Positions 7,904-14,413 of a stretch of 16,478 bases of DNA are shown one piece after another. Location of the stretch: positions 1-16,478 of the forward strand of contig JAEZCA010000018.1 in NCBI GenBank assembly GCA_023412665.1. Reading direction: 5' to 3'. The stretch is from Bacillota bacterium. Its GTDB lineage: Bacteria > Bacillota > Clostridia > Acetivibrionales > DTU013. The notes beneath the pieces are model-generated. The model worked only from the letters and a program-made list of their open reading frames with translations, did no database searches and was not told where the DNA came from. Position 1 is the first letter of the stretch; each line of letters begins with the position of its first letter. Made by a program: the position numbers and the translations under genes.

Positions 7904-7931
7904 TACTTATATATGGTTCCATATATAAGTA
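7904..7931. promoter_or_regulatory. 13-2-13 inverted repeat, candidate operator
   Basis: TACTTATATATGG (7904-7916) and CCATATATAAGTA (7919-7931) are perfect inverted arms separated by TT. ArsR/SmtB repressors bind 12-2-12 type inverted repeats, and a gene for such a repressor starts 133 bp downstream. The site is about 53 bp upstream of the -35 of that gene, which is far for direct occlusion. It might instead act on the divergent phosphoesterase gene. It could also be an unrelated hairpin. Confidence 0.5.
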
Positions 7932-7983
7932 AATAATATCAATTGCCGACAGTCGGGGCAACTGGTATTTTAATTATGTATAT

Positions 7984-8012
7984 TTGACTAAAACAGGTTT
8001 TAAAAATATAAT
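7984..8012 (+). promoter_or_regulatory. Near-consensus sigma-A promoter of the arsR-PHP pair
   Basis: TTGACT (7984-7989) and TATAAT (8007-8012) are separated by 17 bp, matching 11 of 12 consensus positions. The transcript would start about 45 bp before the ArsR start codon. Confidence 0.85.
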
Positions 8013-8063
8013 TAAATTATTGGCTTAGTTAATTAATTTATACAAGATAACTGAGGATATGTT

Positions 8064-8426
8064 ATGAAGGATGAGTGCTGTGACAGCTGCGAAGAACTGA
8101 AAACAAACCCCGAACGAATATGCAAGGTAAAATCCTGCCTGATCAGTGATGATAATGCTGCAATGCTTGCAGAGGTTTTCAAGGTGCTGGGCGACCCGAC
8201 CAGAATAAAGATCATATTTGCCTTGTCCTGCTTTGAATTGTGCGTCTGCGATATCGCTGAGACGGTCGGGATGACGCAGTCTGCCGTATCGCACCAACTG
8301 AGGCTGATGAGGAACATGAAGCTGGTCAAATACAGGAAGGAAGGCAAGTCTGTATATTACTCGCTGGACGACGACCATATACTGCAGCTTTTCAACCAGG
8401 GCATGGAGCATGTGAAGCATGGGTAA
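8064..8426 (+). CDS. ArsR/SmtB-family metal-responsive repressor (CadC-like)
   Basis: This 120-residue winged-helix repressor should release DNA when it binds metal. The helix-turn-helix is clear: VFKVLGDPTRIKIIFAL, then CDIAETVGMTQSAVSHQLRLM, then a wing with KYRKEGKSVYYSL. It carries both classic metal sites. The alpha3N-type site has C60-V-C62-D (as in CadC ELCVCD) plus N-terminal cysteines C5, C6 and C9. The alpha5 site reads D103-x-H105-x10-H116-xx-H119, the SmtB zinc pattern with His in place of the final Glu. Cysteine-rich alpha3N sites usually sense soft metals such as Cd, Pb or Zn; alpha5 sites sense Zn. It has its own strong promoter, and its stop overlaps the start of the next gene. 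No metal-efflux ATPase follows, which is unusual for a CadC-like gene. The family is certain; the metal is inferred. Confidence 0.93.
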   Translation: MKDECCDSCEELKTNPERICKVKSCLISDDNAAMLAEVFKVLGDPTRIKIIFALSCFELCVCDIAETVGMTQSAVSHQLRLMRNMKLVKYRKEGKSVYYSLDDDHILQLFNQGMEHVKHG

Positions 8427-9168
8427 CTGTGTATCTGAGCCATTCATGGCCGGCGCTATGCTGCCTGAATTATTAATGGATAACATGATCTCAGCTGTCA
8501 GGAAATATAAATATGAGACCCATCTTCATACAAAAGAGGCCAGCGCCTGCGCAGGGAGTACCGGAGCTGAAATGGTGCGGGCGCATTACCGGGCCGGCTA
8601 TTCAGGCATGATCGTCACCGACCATTTTTTTAACGGGAATTCCAGCATACCTTCTCATCTGCCGTGGGCGGAGAGGGTAGAGCTGTTTTGCCGGGGATAT
8701 GAAAACGCACTGGAGGAAGCAAAAAAACTGGATTTCCAGGTGTTCTTCGGATGGGAATACGCAGACTGCGGAGCTGAGTTTCTGACCTATGGCCTGGACA
8801 AGGACTTTCTATTGGCATATCCTGATATGCTGTCCTGGCCTATAGAAAAATACCTCAGAGCAGTACGGGAGCACGGGGGCTTTGTCTCGCAGGCGCATCC
8901 ATACAGAAAGGCGTGGTACATAAAATCGATCCGCATCTTTCCCGAACATATCGATGCTGTCGAAGTACGGAATGCAAGCCATATGGATCCGCTTTTTGAT
9001 GAACTGGCACTTGAAATGGCAAATAAGTATTCGCTGTTCCAGACCGGAGGGTCCGATACACACTTTGCAGAAATCCTCCAGGGAGGCGGCATGGAGTTCG
9101 ATCATGAGCTCTCATCAATAGGCGATTTTATCCGATCGGTGAAGGACGGCACCGGAAGTATTATCTAG
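8419..9168 (+). CDS. PHP-domain metal-dependent phosphoesterase
   Basis: This 249-residue protein belongs to the PHP (polymerase and histidinol phosphatase) superfamily, whose members use a metal cluster to cleave phosphoesters. Metal-ligand motifs are in order: H35-L-H37 in ETHLHT, D68-H69 in TDHF, an acidic GWEYA segment, H160 in SQAHP, and D213-T-H215 in GGSDTH. Its substrate could be a nucleotide, sugar phosphate or histidinol phosphate; sequence alone does not tell. The ATG at 8419 overlaps the arsR stop by 8 bp (ATGGGTAA), suggesting translational coupling, with a GGAG 11 nt upstream. ATGs at 8476 or 8485 would start nearer the domain and cannot be excluded. The coupling to a metal sensor suggests control by metal. 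Confidence 0.88.
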   Translation: MGNCVSEPFMAGAMLPELLMDNMISAVRKYKYETHLHTKEASACAGSTGAEMVRAHYRAGYSGMIVTDHFFNGNSSIPSHLPWAERVELFCRGYENALEEAKKLDFQVFFGWEYADCGAEFLTYGLDKDFLLAYPDMLSWPIEKYLRAVREHGGFVSQAHPYRKAWYIKSIRIFPEHIDAVEVRNASHMDPLFDELALEMANKYSLFQTGGSDTHFAEILQGGGMEFDHELSSIGDFIRSVKDGTGSII

Positions 9169-9223
9169 GAACACATATATGTCGATATATTAAGATAAGC
9201 ATATTGTAGAAGGGGAGGGCATT

Positions 9224-12200
9224 ATGATAGGCATACCCCTGATTTTCTCAATAGTATTCAGCTTTATTTGTATTATAAGCAGCTTTTTGGGGCTCTACAC
9301 TCTTTACTCCAACCCGAAATCGGCAACAAACTGTACTTTTTTTGCATTAACAATATCTCTTTTTGTATGGTCCTTTGGATTTGCAATGGCCATATCTGCG
9401 CCTGATATTTCCAACTGTTTGTTCTGGAGAAGATTTGCTGCCATCGGATGGGGAGTGTTTTTCTGTATCCTTCTGCATTTCCTTATTTCTCTGACAGGAA
9501 GGGCCTCTCTGCTGAATAAATGGTGGAAATATGTATTGCTGTACCTACCGTCGCTTATATGTCTCTTGGTATTTACATATATCCCGGGCATCAATCCGAA
9601 TCAATTTAACCTGGTGCAAACTGAATTTGGTTGGGTAAATATTTCAATAAAGAACATCTGGGACTGGTATTTCATTTTATACTACGTAAGTTATCCTCTG
9701 GCTGGATTGGTTCTTGTATGGAAATGGAGAAAATCGGAAAGCAGCATAAATGCAAAAAAACAATCTAAAATCATTCTTATTTCATTTATCATTACTCTTG
9801 TTCTGGGAGGGTTTTTAGAAACCTTTTTCAATAATGTGTTTGCAATCAAAATTCCTCAGGTGGCCCCGATCATCATGATACTCCCTGTCATCACAATAAG
9901 CTATGCCATGCAAAAGTACGGCCTGTTTGATATGAAAAGGAATGCGAGCGATGCGGTGCTGTTTGACGAACAGATCCGGATGAAAATAATTCATTACCTT
10001 GCAAACTCACTTTTCTCTGCCAGCATATTGAATATTATAACTATGTATTTCATGTTCGACGATAAAAATATTGTATCTACCCTCCTGTTCAGCGGTTTTC
10101 TGGTATTGCTCGGCCTGGCATTCGAGACTATCCAGAAAATGAATAAAAGCACGAAATTCAAGGACTTTCTTTATGCGGGGGCCTTTTTTGTACTGATACC
10201 CGTTCTGACGCTGAATTTCATCGAATTTGCGAGTGTAACTGTCTGGGCTCTGGCTTTCCTATTTCTTATCATTTCAATAGCGATGGTCAGCAAAATTATC
10301 CAAATTGCTGTTGCAGTATCGATCATACTGACCCAGCTGGTGGTTTTTATACTGCAGCCGGTTGTGATACTGCCCCAGATCGATGCTGTCGACCATGTCG
10401 GCAGATTAGGCATCAGTGTGATGGCGGTATGGATAGCGCTGTTCGTTATGAATGTATTCAAGTCAAAATTAAGTGAAAACGCATACCAGATCAGCTTTCA
10501 GAAGCTGGTAGCCGATATATCCCAGTATTATGTCAGTGCAGGCGGAAACAGCTTTGACGATGTAACAACTGATACGCTGAGCAGGATAGGTGAGTTTTTA
10601 AAACCCGGCGGTATCTGTGTATGTCTGCTCAACAATGAGAAAGACGCAATAGTATGCTCGTATGCGTGGATCGATCAGGGAATCACGGCAGCTGAAAAAT
10701 ACTGTGAAATCAGGCTGAGCGAGTACCCGTATGTCATCAATTCTCTCATGGAAGGAAGCATTCTGGAGATCTATGATATAAACGACCTGTCTCCCAATGA
10801 GCACAGGGAGATAGAACAGCTTACCGGCGGGGATATTAAGTCGCTGCTTATATTGCCCATCGAAAATGATAATAATGACTATGGATATCTGATGCTGAAG
10901 TCATTTACAGAAAATAAAATCTGGAGCGCTATTGATAAAAACAATCTAAAAATAATAGCAAATATTATCGGAGAAACAATTGAGAGGATCCGCCAGGAGA
11001 AGCAGATTAACTACATGGCATATTATGATGCGCTGACCGGTCTGCCTAACCGTACGCTGTTTAAAGATCGTCTGACTCAGGCCGTTTTGCTTGCAAAACG
11101 GAATAATGGAATGTTTGCTGTGATATTTATTGATTTGGACTCCTTTAAATACGTTAATGACACAATAGGACACGAAGGCGGAGATGACTTGATTCTAAAG
11201 GTGTCTCAGAAACTGTCCGAATCGCTGCGGAAATCGGATTCCGTTTCGCGTTTCGGGGGCGATGAGTTTTTGCTTATGTTCAACAACGTTTCAAGTACTG
11301 ACAATGTCTGCAAAATAGCAGAAAAAATAATCAATATCTTCAAAGCTTCTTTCACCGTGAGGGATCAGGAGATCTATATATCGGTGAGCGCGGGTGTTGC
11401 CGTATATCCATATGACGGCGAGGACGCTGATACGTTGATAAGGAATGCCGATATTGCCATGTACCAGGCGAAGGCAAAAGGGAAGGGTCAGTACTGTCTG
11501 TGCACAGAGGAGATGAAGGAGGAAGTCAAGCTAAAGCATGAGCTTTCAAACAAGTTATACCGCGCGATAGAAAACAATGAACTGGTATTGCATTACCAGC
11601 CCCTGGTTTCTGCTAAGACCGGCGAAATACTGTGTGTTGAGGCATTGGTGCGCTGGAATCAGCCGGAGCACGGGACTATTTATCCGGGAGTGTTTATTCC
11701 GCTGGCCGAGCAGAACGGTTTGATAGGAACCATCGGCGAATGGGTCCTGAAAACAGCGTGTGGCCAGGCAAAGCAATGGCTCGATATGGGATTCGGGAAG
11801 ATACGTATTGCTGTAAATGTTTCCGTACTGCAGCTGCGAAACTCCAAATTTGTTAATACTGTAAAGAACATTCTTGAGGAGACCGGATTGGATCCCTGGC
11901 GCCTTGACATCGAGATCACAGAGAGCACTACAGTAAAGGAATCCGAAAGCATAATCAAGGTGCTTGCTGAGCTGAAGGGATTTGGCATTGGAATATCTAT
12001 AGATGACTTTGGAACCGAGTATTCCTCATTGAGCAGGCTTAATCACATGCCTGCCAACAGGATCAAAATTGATATGAGCTTTATAAAGAACCTGTATAAA
12101 AGTGACAAGGATCAGGCGATAGTAAATGGCATGATCCACCTTTCCCATACTCTCGGGATGAAGGCTGTGGCGGAAGGTGTCGAAAACGAATCACAGATGG

Positions 12201-12322
12201 AATTCCTCAGGCATAACGGCTGTGATGAGATACAGGGCTACTTTGTCTACCGTCCAGCTCCTGCCGATGATATACCCGGACTGCTGGAGGAGAATGCTGA
12301 CGTTATGGATCACGCAAAATAG
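9224..12322 (+). CDS. Membrane GGDEF-EAL protein (cyclic di-GMP cyclase/phosphodiesterase)
   Basis: This 1032-residue protein controls cyclic di-GMP. Residues 1-230 form a seven-helix N-terminal sensor resembling the 7TM region of some histidine kinases (for example WSFGFAMAISAPDISNCLFWRRFA). A second block of about five to six hydrophobic segments spans about 250-415. A GAF-like domain follows (about 425-590, with GGICVCLLNNEKDAIVCSYA and SLLILPIEND). The GGDEF domain begins around D602 (DALTGLPNR) and keeps an intact GGDEF (678-682). An RxxD inhibitory site (RKSD) lies five residues before it. The EAL domain keeps EAL (806-808), NVS, EITES, DDFGTEYSSL (from D927), KID, EGVEN and the Q1004-G-Y motif, so both activities could be live. 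Glu replaces the usual Gly in DDFGTGYSSL. The ribosome binding site is GGGGAGGG. It likely forms a single transcription unit ending at a hairpin at 12368. Confidence 0.95.
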   Translation: MIGIPLIFSIVFSFICIISSFLGLYTLYSNPKSATNCTFFALTISLFVWSFGFAMAISAPDISNCLFWRRFAAIGWGVFFCILLHFLISLTGRASLLNKWWKYVLLYLPSLICLLVFTYIPGINPNQFNLVQTEFGWVNISIKNIWDWYFILYYVSYPLAGLVLVWKWRKSESSINAKKQSKIILISFIITLVLGGFLETFFNNVFAIKIPQVAPIIMILPVITISYAMQKYGLFDMKRNASDAVLFDEQIRMKIIHYLANSLFSASILNIITMYFMFDDKNIVSTLLFSGFLVLLGLAFETIQKMNKSTKFKDFLYAGAFFVLIPVLTLNFIEFASVTVWALAFLFLIISIAMVSKIIQIAVAVSIILTQLVVFILQPVVILPQIDAVDHVGRLGISVMAVWIALFVMNVFKSKLSENAYQISFQKLVADISQYYVSAGGNSFDDVTTDTLSRIGEFLKPGGICVCLLNNEKDAIVCSYAWIDQGITAAEKYCEIRLSEYPYVINSLMEGSILEIYDINDLSPNEHREIEQLTGGDIKSLLILPIENDNNDYGYLMLKSFTENKIWSAIDKNNLKIIANIIGETIERIRQEKQINYMAYYDALTGLPNRTLFKDRLTQAVLLAKRNNGMFAVIFIDLDSFKYVNDTIGHEGGDDLILKVSQKLSESLRKSDSVSRFGGDEFLLMFNNVSSTDNVCKIAEKIINIFKASFTVRDQEIYISVSAGVAVYPYDGEDADTLIRNADIAMYQAKAKGKGQYCLCTEEMKEEVKLKHELSNKLYRAIENNELVLHYQPLVSAKTGEILCVEALVRWNQPEHGTIYPGVFIPLAEQNGLIGTIGEWVLKTACGQAKQWLDMGFGKIRIAVNVSVLQLRNSKFVNTVKNILEETGLDPWRLDIEITESTTVKESESIIKVLAELKGFGIGISIDDFGTEYSSLSRLNHMPANRIKIDMSFIKNLYKSDKDQAIVNGMIHLSHTLGMKAVAEGVENESQMEFLRHNGCDEIQGYFVYRPAPADDIPGLLEENADVMDHAK

Positions 12323-12353
12323 CGGCAGATTCATAAATCAAACAACCATCAAT

Positions 12354-12443
12354 GAGTTGATCTTGCAGGGGGGTGCTAACATCCTCCTTTCACATTTTGT
12401 CCAGGATTTTGTCCGCACACCCAGGTGTGCAAAAAATCAACTC
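12354..12443. other. Structured region after the GGDEF-EAL gene
   Basis: Arms GAGTTGAT (12354-12361) and ATCAACTC (12436-12443) can close a three-way structure. It would contain one hairpin at 12368-12387 and another at 12415-12430 (GCACAC/GTGTGC with loop CCAG, followed by six A). The first hairpin looks like a terminator. The function of the whole is unknown. Confidence 0.4.
12368..12390 (+). terminator. Probable terminator of the GGDEF-EAL gene
   Basis: GGGGGGTG (12368-12375) pairs with CATCCTCC (12380-12387) around loop CTAA, with two G-U pairs, followed by TTT. The T-run is short, so efficiency is uncertain. Confidence 0.5.
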
Positions 12444-12470
12444 TTGTAAGGTTATTTCACCCTTAAGACT

Positions 12471-12499
12471 TTGATTGACCCACTATTGTGTTACATAAT
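12471..12499 (+). promoter_or_regulatory. Candidate promoter for the dehydrogenase gene
   Basis: TTGATT (12471-12476) and CATAAT (12494-12499) are separated by 17 bp. It lies about 245 bp before the start codon, leaving a long AT-rich leader (12505-12745) in which I recognise no riboswitch or small gene. A closer promoter near TATATAA at about 12666 has no good -35. Confidence 0.4.
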
Positions 12500-12745
12500 A
12501 TAGGATTCCATTGCGTTATTCCAACTAACATATGAAAAAATAGACAATTTAACCAACGACAGTTGATATTTTGTACACCTCGGTACCTATTGCCCTGGGA
12601 AATAAATGCTCTACCCTATTATATCATTAACTCTTTCTTCGTAACTGACTTCAATTTTTTTACTGTATATAAATGAGCAATCTGAGATATCCTAAAAGCT
12701 GAACGGAAAAATTTGGTTTCCAACAATTTTATGGAGGTTTATATT

Positions 12746-13771
12746 ATGGAGAAAATCAAGGTTGTACAGTACGGTTGCGGCAAGATGGCCAAGTACATTC
12801 TTCGCTACCTGTATGAACACGGCGCACAGATCGTTGGCGCGATCGACGTGAACCCTGCTGTGGTTGGTATGGACGTAGGCGACTTTGCTGAGCTGGGCGT
12901 GAAGACCGGCATCACAATCAGCAACGATGCCGATAAAGTATTGGATGAGTGCGATGCCGATGTGGCAATTGTGACCCTGTTCAGCTTCATCAGCGACATC
13001 TATAGCCATATGGAGAAGTGTGTGGCACGAGGAATTAACGTGATCACCACCTGCGAAGAAGCCATTTATCCTTGGACAACAGCTGCTGCCCAGATTAACA
13101 AACTAGACGCTTTGGCGAAAGAGACTGAATGCACAATAACCGGTTCCGGTATGCAGGATATCTTCTGGATTAATATCGTAGGCTTGGTGGCCGGCGGTGT
13201 AAATAAGTTGACCAAGATCAAGGGCGCCTACAGCTACAATGTTGACGAATACGGATTGGCTCTTGCTAAGGCTCACGGTTGTGACCTGACAGCTGAGGAG
13301 TTCGAAGCTCAGATTGCGCACCCCGCCGAATTTGAACCCTCATATGCATGGAATGCTGCTGAAGCTATCTGCAACAAGCTTGGTCTGACCATCAAGTCCA
13401 TCAAGCAGAAGCATGTGCCTTATATTATCGACCGTGACATCTATTCTTCCACCTTGGGGAAAACCATCCAAGCAGGCAAGTGCATTGGCATGAGTGCTGT
13501 GGTGACAATCGAAACCATGCAAAACATCACAGTGGAAGAGGAGACCATCGGTAAGGTGTACGGTTCCGAAGACGGCGATATGTGCGATTGGCAGCTGACG
13601 GGTGAGCCCGACACCGAGTTTCATGTTGTGAAACCCGCTACCGTGGAGCATACCTGCGCTACCATCGTCAACCGTATTCCCACGCTTCTGAACGCTCCCG
13701 CAGGTTATGTCACCGCCGATCAGCTTGAACCTGTTTCTTATCTGACCTATCCCATGGAGTACTATCTGTAA
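12746..13771 (+). CDS. NAD(P)-dependent oxidoreductase, 2,4-diaminopentanoate dehydrogenase-like
   Basis: This 341-residue cytoplasmic protein has an N-terminal Rossmann fold (VVQYGCGKMAKYI, then VGAIDVNP) like dihydrodipicolinate reductase. It is followed by a long C-terminal domain resembling 2,4-diaminopentanoate dehydrogenase. That enzyme oxidatively deaminates 2,4-diaminopentanoate in clostridial ornithine fermentation. Other NAD(P)-dependent amine dehydrogenases of the same fold are possible, so the substrate is not certain. I chose the ATG at 12746 because GGAGGT ends 8 nt upstream; an in-frame ATG at 12731 overlaps that site. No other ornithine-pathway gene is present. Codon use differs sharply from the neighbours: about 1 in 30 Ile codons is ATA and all four Arg codons are CGN, whereas pheST favours ATA and AGG. 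This suggests acquisition by transfer. It is followed by an orphan AAGGAG and a repeat. Confidence 0.7.
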   Translation: MEKIKVVQYGCGKMAKYILRYLYEHGAQIVGAIDVNPAVVGMDVGDFAELGVKTGITISNDADKVLDECDADVAIVTLFSFISDIYSHMEKCVARGINVITTCEEAIYPWTTAAAQINKLDALAKETECTITGSGMQDIFWINIVGLVAGGVNKLTKIKGAYSYNVDEYGLALAKAHGCDLTAEEFEAQIAHPAEFEPSYAWNAAEAICNKLGLTIKSIKQKHVPYIIDRDIYSSTLGKTIQAGKCIGMSAVVTIETMQNITVEEETIGKVYGSEDGDMCDWQLTGEPDTEFHVVKPATVEHTCATIVNRIPTLLNAPAGYVTADQLEPVSYLTYPMEYYL

Positions 13772-13808
13772 TCAGAAAACTTAAGGAGCTGTAACAACGG
13801 AGACTATT

Positions 13809-13904
13809 TCAATTTACAATGGGGGCAAGCCCCCATACCCCTCGCTACGGGCGAAATGAATTCGCCCTGCGCTACACTCCGTGTGCCACACCTAAACGTG
13901 GCGT
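13809..13904 (+). repeat. Multi-hairpin repeat, copy 1 of family B
   Basis: This 96-bp element matches the reverse complement of 16382-16478 with five substitutions and one indel. It contains three hairpins in a row: TGGGGG/CCCCCA with loop CAAG, GGGCGAA/TTCGCCC, and GCCAC/GTGGC. I see no open reading frame or transposase in it. It resembles a small non-autonomous interspersed element and abuts the dehydrogenase gene downstream region. Confidence 0.85.
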
Positions 13905-13929
13905 GTGCATAGAAGCACTAAAAGTACAG

Positions 13930-13954
13930 AAAAGCCCGTGTTCATAGGCTTTTT
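13930..13954 (+). terminator. Terminator-like hairpin after family B copy 1
   Basis: AAAAGCC (13930-13936) pairs with GGCTTTT (13947-13953) around a 10-nt loop, followed by a further T. It could end transcription from the dehydrogenase gene and also work in reverse. Confidence 0.6.
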
Positions 13955-13965
13955 CAACATAAAAT

Positions 13966-14010
13966 AAGAACGCTAATGTTGACACTCATCGTATCAATAT
14001 TAGCGTTCTT
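13966..14010 (-). terminator. Terminator of tRNA-Leu
   Basis: Arms 13966-13982 and 13994-14010 pair over 17 bp with one G-T pair (AAGAACGCTAAT against ATTAGCGTTCTT at the base). On the minus strand the stem is followed by ATTTTATG. It starts 4 bp past the tRNA 3' end. Confidence 0.85.
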
Positions 14011-14013
14011 ACA

Positions 14014-14096
<83 letters not shown>

Positions 14097-14114
14097 ACGG
14101 CGTTTTCATGCCTT

Positions 14115-14143
14115 ATTCTAAGTCATTTTGAGCTTGATGTCAA
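14115..14143 (-). promoter_or_regulatory. Sigma-A promoter of tRNA-Leu
   Basis: On the minus strand, a perfect TTGACA (14143-14138) and TAGAAT (14120-14115) are separated by 17 bp. The tRNA begins about 18 bp downstream of the -10. Confidence 0.9.
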
Positions 14144-14220
14144 TGCCGGTTTCTTCATGCGACCAACGGTTTTCATGCAACTCATGCAACGACAATGCCA
14201 ACTGGTTTCTTCATGCGACC
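14137..14220. repeat. Imperfect direct duplication upstream of the tRNA promoter
   Basis: CAATGCC followed by GGTTTCTTCATGCGACC occurs at 14141-14164 and again at 14193-14220, the second copy with a 4-bp insertion (AACT). Shorter copies of TTTTCATGC lie at 14104 and 14170. The first copy includes part of the tRNA-Leu -35. Confidence 0.7.
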
Positions 14221-14331
14221 CCACCTACCTGCTATACTTCAATTTGCTGTAGGATATACTCTGCCGTGCACCGGATGGCAATGGGAGCATTATAGTATCT
14301 ATATGAGGATTTACATTATTTCTATGTATCG

Positions 14332-14360
14332 TTGATATACTGTGCACTCTTTTGTATGAT
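14332..14360 (+). promoter_or_regulatory. Sigma-A promoter of the lipoprotein pair
   Basis: TTGATA (14332-14337) and TATGAT (14355-14360) are separated by 17 bp, about 50 bp before the first lipoprotein start. Each hexamer matches five of six consensus positions. Confidence 0.75.
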
Positions 14361-14413
14361 AATAACATGATTATCAAATGTATGGATTTATTTACAGGGA
14401 AAGGTGGGGTTCA

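Noticed and set aside
12177..12449. 90-codon open frame overlapping the end of the GGDEF-EAL gene
   Set aside because: Mostly inside the EAL domain in another frame, then runs through the terminator; no supporting signal.
12505..12745. Riboswitch in the long leader of the dehydrogenase gene
   Set aside because: No lysine, glycine, cyclic di-GMP or other known aptamer motif could be recognised by eye, and no terminator stands before the start codon.
13809..13904. CRISPR-like array or insertion sequence
   Set aside because: There are no regularly spaced repeats with unique spacers and no transposase; two inverted copies fit a small interspersed repeat instead.
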